Origin: Asterochloris sp. CNOR1 | Taxonomy: Eukaryota > Chlorophyta > Trebouxiophyceae > Trebouxiales > Trebouxiaceae | Length of the DNA stretch: 64,000 bases | Assembly: GCA_963969365.1 (NCBI GenBank) | Contig: OZ017756.1 | Coordinates: forward strand, 2,356,001-2,420,000 | Direction: 5' to 3' | Part shown: piece after piece, positions 1 through 18,400 of the stretch | How the letters are laid out: every line of letters begins with the position of its first letter | Position numbering within the stretch: position 1 is the stretch's first letter | Made by a program: the position numbers and the translations under genes | The notes under the pieces: generated by a model | The model's input: the letters and a program-made list of their open reading frames with translations, nothing else | Told to the model about the DNA's origin: nothing | Databases searched by the model: none

Positions 1-3000
1 CTGCTACGTCTGCTCCAAAAAGCCCATCTGGCGCCTGCTGCCTGGTCGCCCAAGGCGTGGCTTGCACACGCAGCGCTTGAGGCCCATAGAACACAAGCCG
101 TGTGCAGGGTGGTCCAGCAAAGACATCGATTCTGGCGACAGCGCCCCACCAGTAGCATGCCTGGCTGCCTCTGCAGCAGGCACAGTGTGGTGGGAACATG
201 TCCCACTAGAGAACGAACATCAGGAAATAGAGAGGTTAAACGCACGACTGGCAACATGACCACGCCTGCTTGCGCCCAGTCATTCGTCAAGTAGTTCTGC
301 GCTTCCCAGCTTAGCCCAGGCAGCAACGTGGGCGTCAGCTGGCCCGCCTTGGCCCCCACTATTGCCCCATTTGCCCTTAGCAGCTTGGACTGCTCGTCAT
401 GCACAACCAGCGGGTGGCTGACCTGTCTGCTGGCTGATGAGAGCCCGCTAGTGCCTGGACCTCCCCCACTGAGGGTGCCACATATCCGCGCAGCTTCTTG
501 TGCGGGTGGATTTCCTTCAGCTGAGCAGGGGACAGCTGGTGGGGCAGGCGGTGGGGCAGGTGTAACCCTGGCGTGTCTGCAGGCAAAGCAACCTCTTCTG
601 GGTTCAAGATTCATGGCTCGGGTTGTTAGAGACAAAGGACGCTTTGTTGCAGCCGCATGCAGCCCTGGTGTGTCTGCAGGCGACCGACAAATCTGTTGAG
701 TTCAGGATCTTGGCTGAGATGTCTGGACGTCAAGAATACACTGCTGTGGCAGGCAATGACGCAGGTACAGCACTAATGTGTCTGCAGTCAGCAGCCTATG
801 ACAGGACATACTCAGGCAGCTTCCTGCCTGCCCCTGCTAAGAATGAACAAGCAGCAGCAGGCAGCAGCAGCAGCAGCAGAATGTCATCAAGCACCACTTG
901 GGTCACTGTTCCTGCACTGAGCATTGTGTGGGGCAAGCAACATACTGACTACAGGCCATCAGCCTTCGGTCGAGCTCCAGCTTGACACACAAGCAGCACA
1001 TGACCACTGCATTTTGCAGCGCCCACAGCTAAATCTGTGGTCAGTAGTGTTGCCAGGCCGTACTCACCACAATCACTGGACAGGTGTGCATAAACGATTG
1101 TTTATGTGGGGCACTGCTCACCATAGAGGCATCCTCCGGACTCAAAGCTCTTCAGCTGAATCAGGCCCAAAGTGGTGCCAGGCATGGCTGATTCCACTGG
1201 CAGTCGCTTGCTTTGCAGTGCGGCTGCGGCGTCGAAGTTGCCAGACTGCAGCAGGAAGAGCAGGAGAGCATCGCTGGCCGGACATAAGCACAGCTACTTT
1301 GCACTGAAAGCCAACTGCACCCGCACAAATGCAGACCTGTCCACATCAACAGCTCCACCAGGGCACAAGCTGGCGCTGCCGACAGTGCACATGCTCACCT
1401 GCCAGCTGCTCATGTCCCGCACCAGTGCCCGCACGAAGGCCGACTTGCCCACGTTGGCAGCGCCCAGAATGTAGATGTCCCTTCCCTTCCTCTCAATCAG
1501 GATGGACGAGGCAGCGGCAGCAATGTTGGCCCCTGTGCGGCTGCTGACCAAGTGAGCACTGATGGGGCGCACTCTGCGGTGCTCCGCTGTGCGCAGCAGC
1601 CACTCAAGCACTGCAGGCTCCTGGGTGCCCTTCGGGAGCAGGTCCAGCTGCAAGCAGAAATAAGCATCGCTGAGGGTATGCTGTTTGCCACGCACAAGAG
1701 CCGGAGAGCCAGTTCAGCATTGCAGTATAATATATGTACTACAGCCCTGAGAAGCGGGTCAGCTGCAGATTGACATGTGAGCGGTTGGGTGCCCTGCTGT
1801 GCAAAGGCGCCATTCTGACATGGCAGGCTTGGAAGGCAGTGAGGTTCAGCGGGCTGCTGGCTGTCCCGGAGATCGACGCCCAGCTGCAGATACAGAAGGC
1901 AGTGGGTGAATTAGAGGTCGCTCTCGGCCCTTGCACAGGAGCCACTCCTCTTTGGCAGAGTCCTGCGTGCCGTCTGTAGAGCACTTGCTATGCTTGCCAG
2001 GACACATTCAGGTGCAGGGGACAACAGAAGATCTAGTCCTGTGGGATCAGCAAGTTTTGAGCCACAGCAGCAGCCACTTCTTCCCAGTCCAAGGCAACTC
2101 CAGTGGGCCCATGAATGTGAGCACAACCCACTCTCACTTTGTTGCCACCCAGACAATGGAACTGCTGGCTGCAGCATCTGGACCTGGCTCTGGCCGATGA
2201 CAATCCTGTACACTCTAGCCACAGCAACAGGGCCCAGTGGCAAGGCATAGGATCACAGCAGAGGCAGCTGCAGCCAGGAGGTGACCTTGGTGCCGATCAA
2301 GACGATGGGGTTCTTCCCAGCAATGTCTCTGGCTCTGGACAGGAAGCTGCCGCTGGCGTCCAGCAGGTCCACCAGCAGCACGACCACGCAGCGGCTGCTG
2401 GCTATCACGCCCAGCTGGGCCCTGAGGGCGTCTGGACTGATCAGCGGGGCGCCTGCAGGAGGGACATGGGGTGCACCGTCAGACTTGGCATGGCAGCCTG
2501 TGTGTGGCTTTGCCTGCTCAGTGAAAATGCAGGCACCTCTGCGCTGAGCCCATCTGGACTACCGATCAGCAGGGTGCCCCCAGGTCCTCTGGCAGCACCC
2601 ATTGCTGTAGAGGGGTGCCATTGCAGACACAGGCCTTGCGTTGTCGTGCTGGGCTATTTTGACAAGCATTACACACAGTCATGGTGGGCTCAGTTCAAAA
2701 GCAGCACCCAGCCATGCACACAGCCACAATTCCCCATGGATACAGCAGCGCAAATCATGAATCACACTGAGGTTCAGCAGAGGCGCACATGGCATTTGTC
2801 AAGCCATGTCTCTCAATTGCAAAGGCTAGACAAGCACGTGCCTGTTGATCAGTAGAACTGTACCACCTGCAGCACAGTGTCCCGTCCACCTACCTGCAGA
2901 GCCTGGCGCCATGACTGCCGTCCCAGCAACTGCCTGGCGCATCTGGCCGTGAGACAGCTCCTGGCATCGCCCGCACAGGACCTGCCTGAGTTGCCTGTGC

Positions 3001-3278
3001 TTTTTCTTGAGCTGGAAGATGTCGGGCTGAATGTAACCCGGCAGCTGCAAGTTCTGTGTCTGCAAAGCGGTGCCACAGCCATAGCAGGTGTGCTGGTGCC
3101 CTGGTGCATCCTCCTGTGGAGCCTTATCCTCCCAAAGGGAAGCTCTGCAGGAAGTGTGGAGTCTGAAAGCAATCTGCCTACGGTGCCATCGCTGGGCTGG
3201 TGATCTGTGAGGCTGCCTGGCACACGAGAGCTCAACAGGCGACCCAATCAGCCATTTTGACAAGCAGGGAGTCTGCAT
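1..3278 (-). CDS. YqeH/BPG2/NOA1-type circularly permuted GTPase (partial, 3' end beyond the window)
   Basis: Likely an organellar ribosome-assembly GTPase. The start at 3278 gives an Arg/Ser-rich leader of about 50 residues that looks like a transit peptide. It is followed by a treble-clef zinc finger (CYGC...CGRC) typical of YqeH. Exons I can place: 2894-3278, 2286-2452, 1399-1647, 1122-1245 and 461-576; their phases agree. The GTPase motifs run in permuted order: G4 (GTK-LD, assembled across an intron), G5 (SSRTG), G1 (GAANVGKSAF), G2 (PGTTLG), G3 (DTPG, its Asp codon split by an intron), then the family's LHP-like stretch IHPHKKLRGY. That order defines the YqeH/YlqF class. The C-terminal domain probably continues left; a fragment near 1-90 (RLVFYGPQALRV) may belong to it, but exons below 460 are unresolved. 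Degraded copies of two exon edges lie in its introns. BPG2 and NOA1 cannot be told apart here. Confidence 0.88.
645..790 (-). repeat. Two decayed copies of the exon edge at 576
   Basis: The acceptor and start of the exon ending at 576 (CTGCAG, then the ACACGCCAGGG that encodes TPG) recur in the intron upstream of it in the transcript, near 646-681 and 761-790. The nearer copy still spells a TPGLH-like peptide and then degenerates. They look like relics of short tandem duplications across the splice site. Confidence 0.6.
846..884. repeat. CAG microsatellite
   Basis: An interrupted (CAG)n run in an intron of the YqeH-like gene. It is short and non-coding on the gene's strand as far as I can model it. 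Confidence 0.8.
2546..2585 (-). repeat. Decayed copy of the exon edge at 2452
   Basis: This stretch resembles 2420-2460, the acceptor and first codons of the GTPase exon that carries the LLVDLLDASG strand. The shared core is CATCTGGACTACCGATCAGC here against CGTCTGGACTGATCAGCGG in the real exon edge. It sits in the intron just upstream in transcript terms. Confidence 0.55.
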
Positions 3279-3452
3279 TCGTTTCAAGTGTCAGGCTGGA
3301 TCTGGAAGGTTGTCCGGAGCATGGCTTGCAAGGACATTGGTCCAAAGATCCATGTTGTAGCCACCTTCAGCGTAGCCTGAGCCGCTGGCGTGATCAAGCC
3401 TTGACTTTAACGCATGGGCTGCTTCAGATTCAGTCAATGATTCTGGATCAAA
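3279..3452. promoter_or_regulatory. Divergent promoter region between the GTPase and P450 genes
   Basis: Only 174 bp separate the two start codons, so both 5' UTRs and core promoters must share it or extend into each other. I see no clear TATA box or named element. The assignment rests on gene arrangement only. Confidence 0.5.
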
Positions 3453-6400
3453 ATGTGGCTTGCTGCAGCCTGTGCTGCACTCCTGCTGGCCGTACTGTCC
3501 TGGACCTTTGTGCTGCCCCAATTGATCTCTTCTGGGCACTCAGGCAGACCCTGCGCCCCATGTGTCCCTGGCCTGCCCATCATTGGCAATGTCCACCAGC
3601 TGGCATGCCAAGGTGCAGCCTTCATCCACTCATGCAGGATGCAGGTCAGCGCTGGATGTTTGCACATCAGCTCTCTCTGCGGTGCAGACCTGTTCGCAGC
3701 TTGTCTACCAGCACTGAAAGGCTGCAGCACAAGTTCACGTTGCCCTATTGCAGCATGGGGATGCCTTCAAGCTGCGGCTGGGGCTCCAGATGACCTTCCT
3801 GTGCAGCCCTCAGTTGATGGCTGCCTTCTTCACTACGTCCACGCAGCACATTGCCATCACGTGAGTCTGCTGAGGCAGGAAGGTTGCAGACAGCATGCTT
3901 TGTGAAGCAATGCTGCTGGGGGAAACTGCAGAGCTTTTGGTCAGGGTCATTGCCAGAGTTCCGCCAGGTCATGACTGCCGGCCCAGGCATGCTTGAGATG
4001 AAGGGCATGTCCAGTGCCTCAGGCACCAACCTCTTGTTGCTGAGGGCCAGCAGTGGACCAGTCCCTGACCAGATGTGCTGATCTTTTGAACAAACAGGGC
4101 CCCTCGCACCCAAGTGTGTGCCAAGTCCTTGTCCTCCCTGAGCAGACCTGCTTAGCCTCGTGCAAAGACTCAACGGCCCACAGTGTGCTGCAGGCCCCAC
4201 ACTGCAATACGTGAACACGGCAAATGGTTCAGGACTGGCCCTGCCTGTACGCCAGCGATGAAGTAGTACACTGACCGCACCCTGGGACTGTCGCTGCCTC
4301 AGCATGATGCACCTGCACTGTGGAGGTGTCGCACAGAGTCTCTGCAAACATGGCCTCGACCAGGCCAGACCGAGCAGTGTGCTCAAAATCCTCAAGCTCA
4401 GCCAGGAGAGCATGACCCTGTTGGCTGTGGGCGTAAAGTGCGGAGTGCAAGTCAAGACCCATAGGCAAGCTGATGCCTTGCGCTTGGGCCCACCCCCTGC
4501 TGACTGTCCTGCCCTGCAGGCCTGCAGTGGAGCAGTTCACTGAGCGCAACTTTGGGCTGCCCACGAGCGTGATGTCTGGCCGCCACCGCGCCCTGCTGGC
4601 CGAGCTGCAGCGCCTCCTGGCACCCGCCAAGCTGCCTGCTGTGGCGGGGCACCTGCTGGAGCACATGCAGCGGGGGATCAAGGGAATGCAGCGACAGCCT
4701 GGGCAGGAGGTGGGTTGCAGAGAGGTTGATTGGTGTGGCAGCACCTGCTGGATCGCGTGCCGCAGGGCATTGAGGCAACAGAATGCAGCTAAAGCTTGGG
4801 TGGCAGGTGGGCCAGGGGCTGTCTGCTCAAGGACGGCTGGTGGCAGTGGCCAGTCAAGGCACAGCTTGCCGCCTGCTGAAGTTTGGTGCATCAAGGCCCT
4901 GCATGCCAGGCTGGCGGAGGTAGTGGGTTGCCCCCACAAAGCTGCAGCATGATGCTGTAGCTGGGGCACTACTTGGTGGAGGACATGCCACATGTTGCTA
5001 GACTCCATGCCAGGGCTGCGGCAACTGGGATTGCTTGCACAGAGCAGCACTGGTCAGGTTAGGAAATTGAGATGCAGCTTGTGCCCTTCTGGGAGGATCT
5101 GAGCTGTCTGCCATTGCATGATCCATTCTCTGCAGCACAATGTGTGCCAGGTCAAGTGCGCCAGGTCAAGTGCTGCACAAGTCTGCACAGCACCTTCAGG
5201 CACATCATGCAAATAACCTCAGCTTCCTCCACCCAACCTGTAAAACATAGCCCTGCCGCTTGCCAGCGCTGCAGGTGGACTTGCTGCACCTCGTGAAAAC
5301 TGTCCTGTTCCCTGCCGCAATGGAGACATTGTTTGGCCCGGCCTTCTTGCGAGAGCACGGCGCCGACAGCCTGGCCGACGCCTACTTTGCTTTTGATGGC
5401 GGCTTTGAGTTGGCAGCGTCCCCTGTGCCCCAGTGGGTGCAGCCCCGCTGGTGCTGGGCACGGTACACCCTGCTGCAGGCATTCAGGTGGGGGCTGCATT
5501 GTGCCTGCAGGTCATATGAGGTAGCCATGAGCTGTCTGGGCTGCTGTTGCCTAATGGGTGGTGTCCCGGAGGTAGGGCATCCTGCAACTCTGCTGTCACG
5601 TGCAAGGCTTGGTGTGCTGCAGGACGTCGCTAAGAAAAGGACAACTGGCAGGCACAGTGGGGGGTGACCTTCTCCAGAGCGTGGGCGTCCCAGAAGACAA
5701 GCAGCCCAACATGCTGCTGGCAGTCATGTGGGCTTCCCTGGTGAGCTCACTGCAGCTCTGCATGGCGGGTTCTTCATGATGCCCCACTGAAAGCGTTCTG
5801 CGGCAGCACATGAGCAGTGACAAGCCGCGGCGAGACTCACAGCCACGCTGGTGCTGCTCAGTGTCTTCAGGTTGCCATAAGAAAGCTGCACACCTGCACG
5901 ATGCGCACAGCAATCAACCCTGCAGGCCAACACTGTACCTGGCTCGTTTTGGGCGGTGGGCTTTCTGCTGCAGCCCAGGCACGCCGACATCCTCAGACTG
6001 GTGCAGCAGGAGCTCTCCAGCCCAGCTGCAGGGGCAGACAGCACAGATCAGACTGACACTGCTCCAGGTGGGCACACTGCGCAATGGTAGAGAGCTTTGA
6101 GCTCTGCTGCCATGCATAGCCTGTATGACACATGGGAAAGTGGGCTGTCTCATTGCACTTTGATAGCAGAAAGATTTGTGAGGGATGTTGGCTTGCACCG
6201 CGAAACTCTCAGACTGGGTGCATGATTGTACAAGCCTCCAGTCAAGCGCTGGCAGTGGCCCTGCTGCGCCACAGCCTGCTGATGTGTGGGAACTAGGTCA
6301 AGGTGGCTGCCTGATATCCAGGGCACATGTCCGCCCTGAGCGGATGTCGCCCTGCAGCTTTCAGTTTCTGAAGCAGGCACAGCTAAGCATGCCACATGGT

Positions 6401-7436
6401 GTGCAGGAGGCATACCCTACCCCGATCAGATTCTTGCGGTGGCCCTGCAGCGGCGCAGCCTGCTGCAGCGCTGCGTCCTGGAGGCGCTGCGCCTGCGAGG
6501 AGCTGGCGTGACAGTGCGCATGGCCATGAGCGACTTGGAGCTGCCTTATGGAGACGGTCGGACATTGTCAGTGCGCAAGGTCAGTTGCAGAGCCTGTGCA
6601 GGGATGTGAGTCTTTAGTGCGGTATGTCACATGGGTTTCATCTTTAAGGCTAGTATCCTGTTGTCTCAGTCATGTCATCCTATTTTGAACTGCTAGCACT
6701 TTCTTGATCAACTCAGTGGGTGTGCACAGCGTCTTGAACAATGCACATCACGCACAGGATGATCAAGTGCTGCAGGGGGAGATGCTGGCTGTGTCGCCCT
6801 GGGAGTCCCACTTTGATGAGCGCCTGTTTGGGACAGGCGCGGCAGAGTTCAACCCGCACAGGGAGGGCCTGCAGGGCGCCCCTCTGGGCGCAGTGCCTGG
6901 CGTCGCCGGCCTGTCCGGCTTCACCTTTGGCGGCGGCTGGTTCAGGTGCTTGTCTGCTGACAGACTGTGGCAGCAGCACTGTGCTGGTGATCCCTTTACA
7001 CTGGCACGTCGAGAAGCGCAGTTTACGTGCCACAATTCCTCTGCTTGTTCTGATTATTCTGCCGTCCTGCCCTGCTGCAAGGGGTGTTTTGTGCCAGGGT
7101 CGCACTCTGTTGTGTGCAAGGCTTTGATGGCTCTGCTTTTTCTGCTATCCTGCCCTGCTGCAAAGGGATAACTTGTGTCAGGGCTGAGCACACTGTCGTG
7201 TCATAGCACTTGCTTCTGCCTGCCACAGGTGCCCTGGGAGGTTTCTGGGAGAGGTCGAGGTGGCTCTAGTAGTGGCGCTCTTCATCAGCAGGCTTCGGTG
7301 GCCTGACACCTTGGAATCTGCCACAAGCACTCAGAAGCGTCTTGCACCTGCTAAAGACAGTCTGCCGGCTCCTGAGACACGCAGGCAGGTTGGCTTCAGG
7401 TGGCCCAAGTCACCATTGACATTGTGGTGGAGATAG
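3453..7436 (+). CDS. Cytochrome P450, CYP7/CYP8/CYP39-like
   Basis: Heme-thiolate monooxygenase, probably ER-anchored. The start gives a hydrophobic anchor (WLAAACAALLLAVLSW) and then the hinge PGLPIIGNVHQL. Exons I can place: 3453-3643, 3754-3860, about 4520-4709, 5275-5486, about 5620-5740, 5931-6068, 6407-6579, about 6762-6945 and 7229-7436; one exon between 3861 and 4519 is probably missing from my model. Diagnostic pieces are a segment FELAASPVP; an I-helix ANTVPGSFW, as in sterol 7-alpha-hydroxylases and prostacyclin synthase, in place of the usual acid-Thr pair; the K-helix EALRLR; and the heme loop FGGGWFRCPGR, whose Cys codon follows the last intron. The C-terminus after the heme loop is about 60 residues and basic. 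By analogy the substrate may be a sterol or oxylipin, but the sequence does not settle it. Confidence 0.87.
6241..6286 (+). repeat. Decayed copy of the P450 K-helix exon start
   Basis: The stretch GCGCTGGCAGTGGCCCTGCT and what follows resemble 6430-6475 in the exon that encodes LAVALQRRSLLQRC. Read in the same way it gives an ALAVALLRHSLL-like peptide. It lies in the intron about 190 bp upstream of the real exon. Confidence 0.55.
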
Positions 7437-7627
7437 GCCTCTTCCAGTTGTTGTGAAATCTGAACTCTGATTACAGGAGACTGATCACCATAGCAATCAC
7501 AGTCATGCAAGAAGCAACACAGACATGCAGGGAATTTGACATACACAGGATGTCTCATCAGAAACAAGTGGCCATGATGCAGAGCACTTGAGTGGGGATG
7601 CACTCGCCCATCTGGGACCATGTCGCC

Positions 7628-14912
<7,285 letters not shown>

Positions 14913-15454
14913 GTCAACAGTGACTGCTGCATGGGTCTGTGCTGATGCTTTTTGCGCACAGACACTATTGGTCGAGGTTTCTGGCCAGCAAGCTGGGAAC
15001 TTGCATCAGTGACTGCCCTCAGCAGCAATTCCGAGCCACATCATGGCTTGCTGGTGACAATGCGCTGCAGCACTGCTAGCCCTGAGTACTGAGTTGGCTG
15101 AGCTGGATCTGAGCTGTATGAATTGAAAGGCATGCCAGCCAGGAGCTAGCTGGCTTGAGTTAGGCTGCCAAGCAGGTCAACGCGTGTTCCTATCTGACAC
15201 ACGTCGATGGACTCGGCTTGAAAGGGCTGGACTTGGTAGTTTATGTCTGCCGTCAGTCGCCCATAGTCTAGTGAATGTTTTTTGTACCATCGTCGCACTT
15301 GAGTCTGCTGCCCTCAGTCTAGTATCTCTCTCAATTCAGCTGACCACAAAACTATTGTACATTGAGCTCGCACATCCAGAAAGTGAAAGCTGCCGACCAC
15401 ACCTGTCCTGCCCGCATAATGTAATCGCAGGTTAACCTACACGGACATGCATGC
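14913..15454. other. Spacer between divergent ALDH and GREB1-like genes
   Basis: No convincing coding potential on either strand. It must hold the promoters of both flanking genes. No TATA box or repeat stands out. The ALDH transcript could start inside it. Confidence 0.4.
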
Positions 15455-18400
15455 ATGATCAATGCGGTGTGCCAACATCAACTGCTGTGTGTTTACCGCA
15501 CCTTAAGCTGCTCGAGTCAGCAGCTAGGCCTCGACTGCACCCACTCATATGAGTGGCAGCCAGCAGCAAGCAGCATGCGTGAGCCTGGCAGGCTCATCTC
15601 ATTCGCAGTAGCTGGGGAGGAGGCATCAAATGCATTGCTGGATGCACTCTCATCGCTCAGCTGGAGTGGCAACGCCTTGGTCCAGCATGAAGATGCTGAA
15701 GCTGCGGGAACTGGCCTGCTGCTACAAAAGCAGGCTGACCCCATCAATGGAATGGACTTCTATGCGCCAGCAGCTGTGGCAGGGGGTAGGGGCGGCTCTC
15801 AATTTGGCAGCTCTTCATCAGCACTGGATAAGTGAGTCACTTTATAGTATCAATCCCTATGCAGGTGAAGCAGACAGCACAGAAATCACAGAGAATGAGG
15901 CTCTGGCATTAGCCTTAGCCCTGGGACAGGAGCTTAAAGTTGGTGGCAGGTAGGTGGCTGCAATCTGGCTCTTCGTCTCTGCAGCTGGCACATTGCTGCA
16001 TGGCTAACAGCAGCATTCATGATGCAGCCTTGTTAGAGGGGAGGACTTCACGAGCAGCTTGAGTAACCTGTGCAGCAGCTCCAAACTGGCAGAGTGCAGA
16101 GAAGCCTCAGGTCATGCTGAGCATCAGCTGTGGGTTGCTCCTTGGCAGATACTTGGACGCTACAAGCATTGCCTGGTGTTGGACTGCGCTGATGTCGAGA
16201 AGGGACGGATAGCCAAGCGCTTGGGAGCAGCAGTCCGGGCTGCTCTGCAGCGGCCTCTCGTCATTGTTGTCAACAAGGCCACCAGCTTCTCAGAAGTGTT
16301 CCCAAATCTCAGCATGCCAGCCCTGCTCCAGGACCAGCTCTACCGGCCAGTGCATGTGGCACTTCTCATCACCTCTGAGCCATACCTCAGTGCCGTCAGC
16401 CAGTACCGGGCAGTGGTGGGGGTGGAGGCCAGCAGCAGCCTGGATGTAGAGGTGCATTGGGAGCCAGAGCAGATGCACACATTCAGCCTAAGGCTGAGGC
16501 TGCGGCAGAGCCTTGCCAACACCACACAGGTGAGCTGCAGCTTCCTGCTGGACTGTGCAGCTGCCAGCTGGAGGGCTGAGCAATGCTCGTATTTCCAATG
16601 CAGGTCGATGTGCTGAGGCCCAATCGCCCCTTCACAGTGAGCAGTCTATGCAGCTGGATCCGAGAAGAGCTCAGGGCGCTCTTTGCTCGTGACACCTGGC
16701 GGCATCCACCTGAGAATTGGAATGCAGTCACTATTTCCCTTTTGGACCTGTCTCCGCCGCTGTTAGCAGGCGCTGAACGATTGTGTGTGCCAGATGCAAC
16801 AGGTCAAGTAAGCCTTGCTGTTTCGGCATCTGAGCGCTTCAGGGAATGTTGATTGTGCGATGACTGAGAAGTTGGCATGCCCCATGGATGACTCCAACAT
16901 GGGTTCAGCCTTTCCATTGTACCTACAGGATGCAGGCATGGACGTTGCGCTGCTCATTGCCAGCACTGTGGCCCTGGCAGGACCCCTCTCCGGTTTCTGT
17001 GAGGAGCCCGGCCTGGTCTTCAGCCTGCAGGCCAGAGCAGGACTGCATCAGGGCCCCTCACAGGCAGCAACTCGTGTGCTGGATGACAAGAAGCTGGAAG
17101 ATGAGGTGCCAGATGATGGCATCAAGAGCAATCAGCTCGCCATCGCCACAGAACTTGTACGGCGGCTGCTCCTCGTTTACTTTGGTAAGCGGCGGATGGC
17201 AGAGCTCACTTCACCAGCATGTGCTGTTGGGTGTGGATGAACCAGGTTGGCAGCTTGGAGTCAACAAGCAGCATCAGCCACTTTTTGGTGCCCATATGCG
17301 CATGCTTGAGCGGATGAAGAGGCTTGCAACAATTTCAATGCAGTACTCAAGCAGCACCTCAATGGCATGCCTCACAGTGTGTGCTGCATCTCTGCCCACT
17401 GCAGCAAGTTTCATGCAGGGCAACCAAACCCTGAGGACACAGAAGAGAAATGGTTCCAGAGGTCTCTGGATGCGCTGAAGGAAATGTTCCCTGAGGAGCT
17501 TGTGTTTGTCATTCTCACACCCTCCTTCAAAACTCTGCGGCAGCAAACCTTTGACCGGCTGCTGAAGGCAGGGCTGGCAGGTGCAGGCAATGGGGACTTG
17601 GTTGTGCCTTGCATTTGGGCAGGCAAGGTGAGGCGAGGCATTCTTGCTTCTCAAAGTGCAGCCTGGCTCTCATGTGCTCAGCTCAAGCACAGCTCACTCT
17701 GCTTGTGTTTCTGTATGCAGAACACAATCAGTGATTTCTATGAGTCCGCCAGAAATTGCCAGAAACGGCTGCACGTCATGGTGGTGGATGAGTGCCACTA
17801 TGCTGCTACCCTGGGGCAGGCGCATGATGCTTTTGTGAACGAGTTCAAGTGGCAGGGTGCAGATGAGAGTGGAGTGTGGGGCCCTTGCAAGGGCCCAGAG
17901 CGCAAGCGCCATCAAGCAGCTGGTGCCATTCTGGATCAGGAGAATTTGGTCACGCTGCTTGTTAGCGCAACGCCGTACTGTGTCCTCAGCCAGCAATCCC
18001 GCATTGAACACGTTCCGCTGCAGGTTAGCGCCAAGCGCCACTTGTGGCATGTGTGACTGTTGTCTGGTATCACCTTGTTGTTGCTGTGCCGTACAATCAG
18101 TCGATTGCGTGACATGGCAGCGACCGTCTGCAGGATGAGCCTGACAACAGGATGGAGCGCAATGTTGTGGACTGGAGTCTATGCCTGCAAAATTATCCGA
18201 CTCAATACTGGAGCATTGAGAAGTATCTACAGACCTGTCACAAGACGAAGCAGCTGCAACATGCTGTCATCTGTGACCATCAGTTTGACATCAAGCTGGC
18301 CCGAGCAAGGTGACATTGCATTGTTCCTTATCTTGCGCCAGGATGGATGCCATAGTGGCAACTTCAGCCCAGCATTGCCTGCACATATCTGATGATCAAT

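Noticed and set aside
2139-2855. Plus-strand frame of 238 codons
   Set aside because: It lies antisense to the GTPase exon with the LLVDLLDASG strand and has no family similarity.
18335-18395. Possible extra exon of the GREB1-like gene
   Set aside because: The frame meets a stop and there is no GT donor; the exons on each side join directly in phase.
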